Positions 15,488 through 23,058 of a DNA stretch of 32,070 nucleotides are shown here, one piece after another. This stretch comes from Acetobacteraceae bacterium (GTDB taxonomy: Bacteria > Pseudomonadota > Alphaproteobacteria > Acetobacterales > Acetobacteraceae). A program made the position numbers and the translations under genes. The notes under the pieces were generated by a model. That model saw only the letters and a list, made by a program, of their open reading frames with translations, was not told where the DNA came from and searched no databases. Each line of letters opens with the position of its first letter. Position 1 is the first letter of the stretch. The stretch spans positions 1 through 32,070 of the forward strand of contig CANJSR010000009.1 in assembly GCA_947476855.1 (NCBI GenBank), given 5' to 3'.

Positions 15488-17248
15488 CTACTCCGTCCGC
15501 TGCACTTGCATCAGGTCCCGGCCGTACTTGATTGGAACGGCAAAGGTCGTGGTCTCGCGGAGGCGTGATCCATAGGTAAAGACGCCGATGACCTTGCCCG
15601 CGGAATTGAAGGTCGGCCCGCCGCTGTTCCCAGCGCCGGATGGGACGGTGAGCTGGTAGACATCCCCCATATTACCGATCGTCGTGACATCGCCGTGGTC
15701 CTGCCGGGGTCGGCTGATCTGCGACACGACGCCATCGGTGACCGTGGGCTCGGGAATTTGTTGCTGCTTTGTGGCGGCCTGTCCCATCTCGTGCGAGCGG
15801 ACGAGAGCGACGGTTTGAGTGGAGAAGGCGGGATAGCCGAGCACGGTCACGCGTTCACCAACCTTGACGACGTTGTCGGTAGCCAGTTGGACAGTTGTGA
15901 GCGCCTGCTGGCTATTGACTTTGATGATGGCGACGTCGACCTGGGCGGAGACACGCTCGACCGATGCCCGGGTGGAAACCGGGTTGCCAGGGAATAGCAC
16001 TGCCAGTTCTCCGCGTCCCTCAAGGGGCCTCGGCTGGCCTTCGATCAATGACGGTCGGTCGGGTCTGTACAGTCTTGCACCATGTTCACTTGGTACCCAC
16101 CGATTCATGTCCACAGTATTCAGACTATATTCATTCTGCGCGAAAAGATTCATCTCCCGATACTGCTTGGGGTTATCAAGCTTGAATACCAGCACTATGG
16201 AATTCGTGGTTGGGGGAGCGTAGTTGACCATCCAACCGGCCGCAACGTGCTTGTTGGTCATGATGAAGCCGTTTTCGCTGATGACAAAGCCACTTCCACG
16301 GCTCGCTTGCGCGACCGGTATGGCCGTCTGAGACAGGTCCTCCGTGATCAACCAGCGAGTCAAGGTGCCGTCGCGGCCTTCAATATAGCAAGGAACCCGC
16401 TGTCCCCTATGGGGAAGGGTAAGATGGAAGACTTCCTTGCCCGACCGGGAGTCATACAGCCGCCAGCTTGCCTCAATCAGGACCGTTGCATTGCCGAACC
16501 GGCGGACGACTTCCTGCGGGCTCATGCCCATGTCGGTGCGCACGGCCGCGGCCGCCGCGGCGGCTCGCGCGGCCTGTGCCTCGGCCGCCACCCGCGCCTC
16601 CTGCACCCGCTCTTCCGCCGCCAGCCTGACCTGCTCGGCCTCCCGCTTGGTGTGATAGTAAAGGCCACCACCGCCCAGCGCCACGACCGCCAGGACGCCG
16701 GCGAGTATATACATCCAGCTTTTGTTGGTCTTCTGCCGCTGGTCGGCCATCATGTGCATGACGGTGTTGCGGCCGACACCTGTCTTGGCGGCAACCTCGG
16801 AGGTGGAGGCGGCGGCCCGTGCCGCGGCCTCGATGCTCGCGGTATCAAGCGTGCGCGTCGGCGCGGCGCTACCGATGGAAATGACCTTGGTACGGCCCGC
16901 GAAATGCGCGGGGCGCGGTTGCAGGTCGAAGACGAACCGCGGGCCACCCTTGCCGAGTTCAACCGTATCCCCAGGCAGAAGCTCGGTTTCCGACGTCACG
17001 GGTTCGTCGTTGACCCGGGTGCCGTTGCGGCTGCCGAGGTCGGCGATCCAGAAGCCAAGGGCTGGTTCGGTTTGCACACGAATTGAAGCATGCCGGCGGC
17101 TGACCGCGTCGTCACCCTGTTCGTCGAAGCGAATGTTCGATGTACTGTCACGGCCCAGCGTGATCTCTCGCAGGCCTTCCAAGGTAAGGTGTTCGATCCG
17201 GTTGGCCTTGGAGCCAGTCACGTGCTGAATGACGATCCGCGACGACAT
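15488..17248 (-). CDS. FHA domain - membrane helix - trypsin-like protease fusion
   Basis: A 586-residue single-span membrane protein. Residues about 22-108 are an FHA phosphothreonine-binding domain with ITLGRDSTSNI, VSRRHASI, DLGSRNGTRVND and LLPGDTVELG, keeping the Arg, Ser, His and Asn positions used for pThr binding. Residues 178-197 form one membrane helix, followed by an alanine/glutamate-rich coiled coil (200-237). Residues about 245-586 are a chymotrypsin-fold protease with H334 in IMTNKHVA, D438 in AQVDVAIIKV and S542 in SGAGNSGGPTF, so the triad is complete. FHA would face the cytoplasm and the protease the periplasm. The segment from 130 to 140 is Thr-rich (TRTLDTASI) and could be a phosphorylated tether. 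It is the first gene of the minus-strand cluster. The architecture suggests that kinase signals control periplasmic cleavage; this is inference. Confidence 0.9.
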   Translation of the reverse strand: MSSRIVIQHVTGSKANRIEHLTLEGLREITLGRDSTSNIRFDEQGDDAVSRRHASIRVQTEPALGFWIADLGSRNGTRVNDEPVTSETELLPGDTVELGKGGPRFVFDLQPRPAHFAGRTKVISIGSAAPTRTLDTASIEAAARAAASTSEVAAKTGVGRNTVMHMMADQRQKTNKSWMYILAGVLAVVALGGGGLYYHTKREAEQVRLAAEERVQEARVAAEAQAARAAAAAAAVRTDMGMSPQEVVRRFGNATVLIEASWRLYDSRSGKEVFHLTLPHRGQRVPCYIEGRDGTLTRWLITEDLSQTAIPVAQASRGSGFVISENGFIMTNKHVAAGWMVNYAPPTTNSIVLVFKLDNPKQYREMNLFAQNEYSLNTVDMNRWVPSEHGARLYRPDRPSLIEGQPRPLEGRGELAVLFPGNPVSTRASVERVSAQVDVAIIKVNSQQALTTVQLATDNVVKVGERVTVLGYPAFSTQTVALVRSHEMGQAATKQQQIPEPTVTDGVVSQISRPRQDHGDVTTIGNMGDVYQLTVPSGAGNSGGPTFNSAGKVIGVFTYGSRLRETTTFAVPIKYGRDLMQVQRTE

Positions 17249-17589
17249 TCGAAATCCCCCGACTGTCCGCTTGTGCAGCGAAATAATCCCCGTCTTGCGA
17301 CCACGTTAGCGCAGGGTTCCAGGGTCATCCAGGGCCAAGCCCGGCATTCCGGGAGGATTTTCCGAAAATTTCGATAAATCCAATTATGACAATAGCATAA
17401 GACAGCAATTTCACAGTCGGTATTCGTTATAATATAAACGCGAATGGTCATAAGATCGCCGCAGCTTCCACGGACCTTATTGTGGTCGGATGGGTGGCGC
17501 CTGCAAATGGAATGATAATAATGACGGAACGACCGGCGCTCGCGGTCTTCGCTGATTACAGTGGCGCGCCGCCGGTTGATCCGTTGCGC
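17249..17589 (-). promoter_or_regulatory. AT-rich intergenic region, probable promoter of the FHA/phosphatase/kinase cluster
   Basis: The 341 bp between the HIT gene and the FHA-protease gene contain no supported gene. About 17355-17455 is strikingly AT-rich for this genome, with TTATAATATAA near 17427-17437 and a 27 bp palindrome at 17355-17381. This is where the cluster's promoter is expected, but no -35/-10 pair is clear enough to name. The upstream hisF-hisE-HIT genes run in the same direction, so some read-through is possible. Confidence 0.5.
17355..17381. promoter_or_regulatory. 27 bp palindrome upstream of the FHA-protease gene (candidate operator)
   Basis: Centred on base 17368, GGATTT (17355-17360) matches AAATCC (17376-17381) and CGAAA (17363-17367) matches TTTCG (17369-17373). 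Eleven of thirteen base pairs are symmetric. It is 107 bp upstream of the start at 17248. It lacks a following T-run on either strand, so an operator is more likely than a terminator. Confidence 0.5.
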
Positions 17590-17970
17590 TCAATCCGACG
17601 GGATCATCCGCCCCAGCGGCCGGCCAGCGAACAGGTGAACATGCAGATGTGGCACTTCCTGCCCGCCATGGTCGCCCATGTTTGCCAGCAGCCGATAGCC
17701 TGGCGCCTCCAGATCCAGATCGCGGGCGATCTGGCCCACGGCGCGGATGAAGCCGGCGATTTCCTCGGCCGAGGCATCGGCGCTGAAATCGGCGAAGGAG
17801 CAATAGCGGCCCTTCGGGATCACTAGGATATGCGTCGGCGCCTGCGGGTTGATGTCATGGAACGCGAGCGTCCACGCGTCCTCATGCACTTTCCGGCAGG
17901 GGATTTCGCCGCGCAGGATGCGGGCGAAGATATTGTTGTCGTCATAGGGCGGCAGGCCACTGACAGTCAT
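17590..17970 (-). CDS. HIT-family nucleotide-binding hydrolase (HinT-like)
   Basis: A 126-residue small protein of the histidine triad family, which hydrolyses adenosine phosphoramidates and related nucleotides. Visible parts are NIFARILRGEIPCRKVHED, PQAPTHILVIPKGR and the active-site triad HLHVH at residues 108-112 in PHLHVHLFAGRPLGRM. Length and motif order match bacterial HinT. It lies 17 bp after hisE on the same strand, a position HIT genes often hold in proteobacteria, and is probably co-transcribed with hisF-hisE. Confidence 0.92.
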   Translation of the reverse strand: MTVSGLPPYDDNNIFARILRGEIPCRKVHEDAWTLAFHDINPQAPTHILVIPKGRYCSFADFSADASAEEIAGFIRAVGQIARDLDLEAPGYRLLANMGDHGGQEVPHLHVHLFAGRPLGRMIPSD

Positions 17971-17987
17971 CGTATCACTCCCGCGAG

Positions 17988-18524
17988 TCAGGGGATCTTC
18001 TTGGTTTGCAGGCCCAGGGCGATCGGCAGTTCCCTCGGGCGGGCGGCCTTCTCGGCGATGCCGCTCACGCCTTCCCGGCGTTCCAGTTCGGCCCAGACCT
18101 CATTCGGTTCGACGCCAGCCGCCACCCAGACCACCAGCAGGTGGTACAGGACGTCGGCGCTTTCGGCGACCAGGGCTTCATGGTTGCCCGAGACAGCCTC
18201 GATCAGGCACTCGACCGCTTCCTCACCGAATTTCTGGGCGACCTTGGCCGGCCCGCGGGACAGCAGCCGAGCCGAGTGGCTGAGGTTGGGGTCGGCGTCG
18301 CGGCGGCTGAGGACGACGCGCCACAGGCGGTCGAGCACGGCGCTCCTGACCTCACTGATCACGGTCGGCACGGGGCGGGCGGGGGCCTTGCGCGGCTTGG
18401 CCACCTTGCCGGTTTTCGTCGACTTCACCGTCTTGGTCAGCTTGACGGTCTTGGTCGACTTCGTGGCCTTGACCGCGGGGACCTTGGTCTTGGAGTCCGG
18501 TTTTCTCTTGGTTGGCTTTGCCAT
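17988..18524 (-). CDS. hisE: Phosphoribosyl-ATP pyrophosphatase HisE with a Lys/Thr-rich N-terminal extension
   Basis: A 178-residue protein. The C-terminal part from about residue 57 is HisE, which hydrolyses phosphoribosyl-ATP to phosphoribosyl-AMP in the second step of histidine synthesis. [17 protein letters not shown] and [12 protein letters not shown] carry the acidic magnesium-binding residues of this MazG-like all-alpha fold. HisE is usually about 105-115 residues, so some 55 residues are extra. These contain a threefold hexapeptide repeat [18 protein letters not shown] (23-40) within a Lys/Thr/Pro-rich, probably disordered, strongly basic tail. The frame is continuous, so the extension is real unless a later start is used; no in-frame ATG follows before the domain. 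It is 2 bp after hisF. Confidence 0.9.
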   Translation of the reverse strand: MAKPTKRKPDSKTKVPAVKATKSTKTVKLTKTVKSTKTGKVAKPRKAPARPVPTVISEVRSAVLDRLWRVVLSRRDADPNLSHSARLLSRGPAKVAQKFGEEAVECLIEAVSGNHEALVAESADVLYHLLVVWVAAGVEPNEVWAELERREGVSGIAEKAARPRELPIALGLQTKKIP

Positions 18525-18526
18525 GG

Positions 18527-19297
18527 TCAGGCAGCGATCCTGGGCAGTCGCACGGGAAGTCCGGCCTGGTGCAGGGCGGCTTTGACCTGGGCGATGGTGA
18601 AGGTTCCGAAGTGAAAGACGCTGGCTGCCAGCAGGCCGGTGGCGCCGGCGCGCGCGCCCTCGACAAAATGGTCCAGCGTGCCGACGCCGCCGGATGCGAC
18701 GACGGGCACCCGCACCGCCCCGCAGACGCGGCGCAGCAGCTCCAGGTCGAAACCCTTGCCGGTCCCATCGCGGTCCATGCTGGTCAGCAGGATTTCACCC
18801 GCACCCAGGGATACGACCTGCTGGCACCAGCCGACGACGTCCATCCCAGTCGGGCGGCGGCCGCCATGGGTGAACACCTCCCACGTATCCGGCCCGGTCT
18901 GCTTGGCATCGACCGCCACGACCACGCACTGGCTGCCGAACTTGGTCGCGGCTTCGCGCACCAGTTCGGGCCGCGCCACGGCGGCGGAGTTGATGCTGCA
19001 TTTGTCGGTGCCGGCGAGCAGCAGGCGGCGCATGTCGTCGGTGGACCTAATGCCCCCGCCCACGGTCAGGGGCAGGAACACGCGTTCAGCGGTGCGGGAG
19101 ACGACGTCGAGGATCGTGTCCCGGTTTTCATGGCTGGCCGTGATGTCGAGGAAGGTCAGTTCGTCCGCGCCGGCGGCGTCATAGACGGCCGCCTGCTCCA
19201 CCGGGTCACCGGCGTCGCGCAGGGACACGAAGTTGACGCCCTTGACGACCCGTCCGTCGCGCACGTCCAGGCAGGGGATGATCCGAAGCTTCAGCAT
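18527..19297 (-). CDS. hisF: Imidazole glycerol phosphate synthase cyclase subunit HisF
   Basis: A 256-residue (beta/alpha)8-barrel enzyme that, with the glutaminase HisH, turns PRFAR and ammonia into imidazole glycerol phosphate and AICAR. The catalytic aspartates are D11 in [15 protein letters not shown] and D130 in VVVAVDAK. Phosphate sites are [23 protein letters not shown] and VVASGGVG. Length is normal. The frame is open far upstream, but the ATG at 19297 gives the family-exact N-terminus [12 protein letters not shown]. It heads a hisF-hisE-HIT run; hisH and hisA are not upstream in the window. Confidence 0.96.
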   Translation of the reverse strand: MLKLRIIPCLDVRDGRVVKGVNFVSLRDAGDPVEQAAVYDAAGADELTFLDITASHENRDTILDVVSRTAERVFLPLTVGGGIRSTDDMRRLLLAGTDKCSINSAAVARPELVREAATKFGSQCVVVAVDAKQTGPDTWEVFTHGGRRPTGMDVVGWCQQVVSLGAGEILLTSMDRDGTGKGFDLELLRRVCGAVRVPVVASGGVGTLDHFVEGARAGATGLLAASVFHFGTFTIAQVKAALHQAGLPVRLPRIAA

Positions 19298-19447
19298 AAC
19301 CGGGGTTCTTAAACCGACCGGGCGTTGTCGTCGCAAGAAAAATGTCGTTGACCCAGGATGAACCGGCACGGGCCGTGCGGCGGCCGCCTCTGGTCCCGCC
19401 GGCCTGCCCTTGTTACCCTGGCCGTCAGTACCAAGGGGGAAGCACCG

Positions 19448-20326
19448 ATGCGACAGATCAGGATTGGCGACATCACCATCGACGCGGTGATCGAGCGTGA
19501 GGGCCCGTGGCGCCGGCCGCAGGATTTCTTCCCGGCCTATGATGACGCGATCTTCAAGGGTCACCTGTCCTCGATGGAGCCGGAAGTTTTCGACGTCGCC
19601 GAAGGCAAGATGAACATCACCTACCAGACCTTCGTCGTGCGCTCTCCGCGCCATACGATCCTGGTGGATACCTGCACCGGAGAGGACAAGGGCCACGCCG
19701 CCCCGTTCGACTTCCCGGGCAAGGAGCGGTGGCGGAACGAGCTGTTCGCCCTGGGCGTCAGCTATGAGCAGATCGACTATGTGTTCTGCACGCACCTGCA
19801 TATCGATCACACGGGCTGGAACACGACGCTGCGCGACGGGCGCTGGGTGCCGACGTTCCCGAACGCGAAATACATCTTCCACAAGCGGGAATACGCCGTG
19901 TGGGAAGCCGAACATGCCAAGGGTGCAAACCCGCCCGGCACGGTGTTCCGCGACAACTGCCTGCCGATCGTGGAAGCCGGCCAGGCGCTGCTGGTCGATG
20001 ACGACTACGCGCTGGACGACACGATCACGCTGACGCCGACGCCCGGGCACTCACCGTGCCATTGCTGCGTGAACATCCACTCCAAGGGCCAGCGGGCGGT
20101 GGTGACCGGGGACATGATGCACCACGCGATCCAGACGCGGGAGCTGCATTGGTCGCCCGGCGTCGACTGGGACCCGAAGCAGGCGGCGGAATCGCGGAAG
20201 ACGTTCCTTTCGTCCGTGGCCGACACGCCGACCCTGCTGCTGCCGATCCACTTCCCGGCGCCGACCGTGGGGCTGGTGACGGCGGATGGGGCGAACCGGT
20301 TCCATTACCGGTTCAAGCGGGACTAG
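19448..20326 (+). CDS. Metallo-beta-lactamase-fold hydrolase
   Basis: A 292-residue MBL-fold enzyme with a full two-metal site: H116, H118, D120 and H121 in [11 protein letters not shown]201 in TPGHSPCH, D222 in VVTGDMMHH and H268 in LLPIHFP. There is no signal peptide. The layout, with a strand-rich start and [10 protein letters not shown], resembles lactonase-like (quorum-quenching or other ester-hydrolysing) members, but the substrate is not predictable. AGGGGGA precedes the ATG at 19448 and fixes the start; an upstream GTG/ATG frame has no family match. It is divergent from hisF across 150 bp and is followed by a strong hairpin. Confidence 0.86.
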   Translation: MRQIRIGDITIDAVIEREGPWRRPQDFFPAYDDAIFKGHLSSMEPEVFDVAEGKMNITYQTFVVRSPRHTILVDTCTGEDKGHAAPFDFPGKERWRNELFALGVSYEQIDYVFCTHLHIDHTGWNTTLRDGRWVPTFPNAKYIFHKREYAVWEAEHAKGANPPGTVFRDNCLPIVEAGQALLVDDDYALDDTITLTPTPGHSPCHCCVNIHSKGQRAVVTGDMMHHAIQTRELHWSPGVDWDPKQAAESRKTFLSSVADTPTLLLPIHFPAPTVGLVTADGANRFHYRFKRD

Positions 20327-20333
20327 CCGACTG

Positions 20334-20362
20334 CCCTGGGTCGATCGCTGGTCGGCCCAGGG
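20334..20362 (+). terminator. Hairpin after the MBL-fold gene
   Basis: CCCTGGG (20334-20340) pairs perfectly with CCCAGGG (20356-20362), and the stem can continue inside with CGA/TCG after a wobble pair. It begins 8 bp after the stop at 20326 and separates this gene from the transporter. Confidence 0.6.
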
Positions 20363-20410
20363 TACGCGTGACAGGGTTGGTGGGACCCGGGTGCCATTTC
20401 GGCCGCCGAG

Positions 20411-21958
20411 GTGGCACATACGCGACGGAACTCGAAGGTCACCGCCTTGGCCCTGCCCACCGCCGAACCGACCTACCGCCGAGCGCTGATCACGGCGTGT
20501 TTGATTTTTTCGACGACGATCCAGGCGCTGGATGCCACCATCGCCAATCTGGCACTGCCGTATATGCAGGGCAGCTTCGGCGCGACGATCGACCAGGTGG
20601 CATGGGTCCTGACGTCCTACATCATCGCCACGGCGATCATGACGGCGCCGATGGGGTGGCTGGCCAACCGGTTCGGCCGCAAGCAGTTGCTGATCGTCTG
20701 CCTGGCCGGGTTCGCCGTGTTCTCCCTGCTGTGTGCCCTGGCGCAGTCGCTGGAGCAGATCGTCATCTTCCGCCTGATCCAGGGCATGTTCGGGGCCGGC
20801 CTGGTGCCTCTGGCGCAATCGGTGCTGCTGGACATCTACCCGGCGGAGCAGCGTGGCCCGGCCATGGCGATCTGGGGGATGGGGCTGATGATCGGTCCGA
20901 TCGTCGGCCCGCCGATCGGGGGCGTGCTGACCGATCTGTATCACTGGCGGCTGGTCTTCGTGGTCAGCACGCCCTTCGCCGTCATCGCGATCATCGGCCT
21001 GCTGATCCTGCTGCCCAAGTCGGTGCCGGAGGCCGGGCTGCGGTTCGACTGGATCGGCTTCATCATCCTGGCGATCGGCATCGCCAGCTTCCAGATGATG
21101 CTCGATCGCGGGCAGTCTGAGGACTGGTTCCACAGCCGGGAAATCCAGATCGCCGCGGTGCTGGCCGCGCTCGGGTTCTATCTGTTCGTCATCCACATCG
21201 CGACGGCCGAGAGACCATTCATCAGCCCGGCGCTGTTCACCGACCGGAACTTCATCACCGCGACGTTCATGCTGTTCTGCTTTGGCGTGGTGCTGATCTC
21301 CTCCAACGCCCTGGCCGCGCCGTGGCTGCAGACCGTGTCGAATTATCCGGTCGGGCAGGCGGGGTGGCTGCTGGCGCCGCGAGGGCTGGCGTCGATGTTC
21401 GGGATGATGCTGGTGGGCCAGCTCTCCTCCCGCGTCGACCAGAGATACATGGTCGCCACGGGGCTGCTGTGTACCGCCTGGTCGTTCTGGGACATGACGG
21501 GTTGGACCCCGAATGTCGCGCCCAACTGGGTGTCGTGGGTGATGTCGGTGCAGGGGTTCGGGCTGGGGATGACGTTCATCCCGTTGCAGGTGATCGCCTT
21601 CACGACTCTGGCCGCGCATCTGCGGACTCAGGGGTCGGCGCTGATCAACCTGTTCCGCAACATCGGCGCGGCGCTGGGTGTCTCGATGGTCGCGGCTGTC
21701 CTGGTGAGCAACGGGCAGGCGCTGCATGAGGAGATCGGCGCCTACATTACCCCATTCAACCGCGCTCTCGACCTGTATCCGTCACTCGGCGTCCTGATGT
21801 CGCCGGAGACGCCGCGCGGGGCCATCTTCCTGAACCGGATGGTCAACGCCGAGGCGACGGTGATCGCCTATCTGAACGATTTCAAGCTGCTGCTCGCGGT
21901 GACCCTGCTGACTTTGTGTCTGGTGCCGCTGATCCGCCGGCCGATCCCGAGTGCCTGA
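20411..21958 (+). CDS. DHA2-family MFS multidrug/drug:H+ antiporter (EmrB-like)
   Basis: An inner-membrane export protein of up to 515 residues with about 14 hydrophobic segments, the DHA2 (14-TMS) layout. IQALDATIANLALPYMQG is the DHA2 TM1 motif. GWLANRFGRKQLL is MFS motif A, and GLMIGPIVGPPIGGVLTD is antiporter motif C. Such proteins expel drugs, dyes or fatty-acid-like compounds using the proton gradient and often pair with an EmrA membrane-fusion protein, which is absent here. Two starts are possible: GTG 20411, used for these coordinates, and TTG 20447, which has GAAGG (20434-20438) 8 bases before it and may be the true one. No regulator lies beside it. Confidence 0.9.
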   Translation: MAHTRRNSKVTALALPTAEPTYRRALITACLIFSTTIQALDATIANLALPYMQGSFGATIDQVAWVLTSYIIATAIMTAPMGWLANRFGRKQLLIVCLAGFAVFSLLCALAQSLEQIVIFRLIQGMFGAGLVPLAQSVLLDIYPAEQRGPAMAIWGMGLMIGPIVGPPIGGVLTDLYHWRLVFVVSTPFAVIAIIGLLILLPKSVPEAGLRFDWIGFIILAIGIASFQMMLDRGQSEDWFHSREIQIAAVLAALGFYLFVIHIATAERPFISPALFTDRNFITATFMLFCFGVVLISSNALAAPWLQTVSNYPVGQAGWLLAPRGLASMFGMMLVGQLSSRVDQRYMVATGLLCTAWSFWDMTGWTPNVAPNWVSWVMSVQGFGLGMTFIPLQVIAFTTLAAHLRTQGSALINLFRNIGAALGVSMVAAVLVSNGQALHEEIGAYITPFNRALDLYPSLGVLMSPETPRGAIFLNRMVNAEATVIAYLNDFKLLLAVTLLTLCLVPLIRRPIPSA

Positions 21959-21960
21959 AA

Positions 21961-21993
21961 CCCGGCGGGCGGTCACGCGGACCGCCGGCCGGG
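21961..21993. terminator. Shared hairpin between convergent transporter and RraA-like genes
   Basis: The 14 bases 21961-21974 are complementary to 21980-21993 with one mismatch and a 5-base loop. It starts 2 bp after the transporter stop and ends 7 bp before the stop of the minus-strand gene, so it could end transcription from both sides. Confidence 0.65.
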
Positions 21994-22000
21994 CGTTGGA

Positions 22001-22726
22001 TCAGGCTGGGCGCTTGGCGGTGTAGCTGCCGCCGGCGGCCCGCACCTCGGCCGCGGTCTTCGCAGCGCGCAGGCGGGCAAGGTGTTCGGCCTCCGCGTCC
22101 AGCATCTTCTTCGCGTTCTCCAGCACCTGTCCGGCCTTGTCGGCCGGGAACTTGACCGCCCCGTTCTCATCCATGTGGATCAGGTCGCCGGGTGCGACGT
22201 CCATGCCGCCGACCGAGACGGGGACGTTCACGGCATGGACCGCCATTTCGCCATGCCCCGCGGTCACGCCGCCGAGCAGCATCTGGAAGTCGAGCTTGCG
22301 GATCGCGTCGACGTCGCGCGACGGTCCGTTGGACAGCATGCCGATGCAGCCGACGGCCTTCATGGAGGTGACCATGATCTCTCCGGCCAGGCCGGCCTTG
22401 GACATCAGTTCCGCGGGCCATTTCTGCTGGATGACCAGGATGGTCGGCTTCTTCATGGCATCGAGCGCGTCGACCACGTCCATGAAGCTCAGGCGCCCGG
22501 TGTAGTTCGGGTCGGGCAGGCCGTACACGCAGGTGACGGCATGGCCGATGATGGCGCCTTTCTCCGGATAGATGCAGCGGATCGAGGTGTCGGTGTACCA
22601 ATTCTCGGTCCAGGGGTTGTACAGCCCGAGGCAGAGCGGGCTTTTCGGATAGGTGGCGACCACGTTGGTGATGGTCGGCGTGTCGATCTTGCGGAGTTCG
22701 GCGAAGAGTTCGTCTGTCGGTGCCAT
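22001..22726 (-). CDS. RraA-like aldolase/decarboxylase (4-hydroxy-4-methyl-2-oxoglutarate aldolase family)
   Basis: A 241-residue RraA-fold protein. Family members cleave 4-carboxy-4-hydroxy-type 2-oxo acids or decarboxylate oxaloacetate; some instead inhibit RNase E. Visible are the fold's LSNGPSRDVDAI with R137 and D138 (metal and substrate positions in HMG aldolase) and VAPGDLIHMDENGAVKFP near the end. The N-terminal DTPTITNVV also fits. The ATG at 22726 is preceded by AAGGACG; upstream frame has no match. It is divergent from the ABC-transporter operon across 332 bp and may be co-regulated with it by the operon's GntR protein, so its substrate may belong to the same pathway. Confidence 0.83.
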   Translation of the reverse strand: MAPTDELFAELRKIDTPTITNVVATYPKSPLCLGLYNPWTENWYTDTSIRCIYPEKGAIIGHAVTCVYGLPDPNYTGRLSFMDVVDALDAMKKPTILVIQQKWPAELMSKAGLAGEIMVTSMKAVGCIGMLSNGPSRDVDAIRKLDFQMLLGGVTAGHGEMAVHAVNVPVSVGGMDVAPGDLIHMDENGAVKFPADKAGQVLENAKKMLDAEAEHLARLRAAKTAAEVRAAGGSYTAKRPA

Positions 22727-22890
22727 GCTGGGTCGTCCTTCCTGAAGGACCGCCATTCGGGATGGGGGCGGCCACGCGTTTCCAGCCCAACACATCTTCC
22801 GAAGCGGCGTTGTCTGGCAAGGCCCTGGCGGGTGGTTTTTCGCGGGCGGTGGTGGTGCGGGGGAACGTGGGCTGGCGCCGAAATGGTTGC

Positions 22891-22913
22891 AATTTAACCT
22901 TTATGGTTAAATT
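22891..22913. promoter_or_regulatory. 23 bp perfect-armed palindrome (candidate operator)
   Basis: AATTTAACC (22891-22899) is the exact reverse complement of GGTTAAATT (22905-22913), with a 5-base centre that itself is partly symmetric. It lies inside the AT-rich 332 bp region (22727-23058) between the divergent RraA-like and ABC-transporter genes, and over the predicted minus-strand promoter. Confidence 0.55.
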
Positions 22914-22921
22914 ATCGTCAA
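22892..22921 (-). promoter_or_regulatory. Candidate sigma-70-type promoter for the RraA-like gene
   Basis: On the minus strand, TTGACG (22916-22921) and TTAAAT (22892-22897) are separated by 18 bases, matching 5/6 and 4/6 of the -35 and -10 consensus. It is about 165 bp upstream of the start at 22726. The palindrome at 22891-22913 covers the -10 and spacer. Confidence 0.4.
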
Positions 22922-22929
22922 TAATCACC

Positions 22930-22943
22930 GATTGTATGCAATC
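22930..22943. promoter_or_regulatory. GATTG-TATG-CAATC palindrome (candidate GntR/FCD operator)
   Basis: GATTG (22930-22934) and CAATC (22939-22943) flank TATG. The form is close to the TTGTATACAA-type operators known for several FCD-subfamily GntR regulators. It sits 115 bp upstream of the binding-protein start and just outside the predicted -35 of the divergent gene. The operon's own GntR/FCD regulator (28203-28904) is the natural candidate to bind. Confidence 0.5.
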
Positions 22944-23058
22944 TGTCTGGGCTGAACCACCCCGGAACCGCTGTTTTCCCGCGATTTCCCTCGGCCAGGA
23001 CAGTTGGCACGCCGATTGCCTATTCGGTGAACAACAACGCAGCCGAGGCATGCCCCCC

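Noticed and set aside
10332..17248. Type VI secretion regulatory module (PpkA/PppA/Fha)
   Set aside because: Kinase, phosphatase and FHA are present, but no Tss/Tag structural gene lies in the window and the FHA protein is a membrane protease, unlike Fha1.
17482..17826. Plus-strand frame upstream of and antisense to the HIT gene
   Set aside because: Overlaps the HIT active-site coding region on the other strand and shows no motif or ribosome-binding site.
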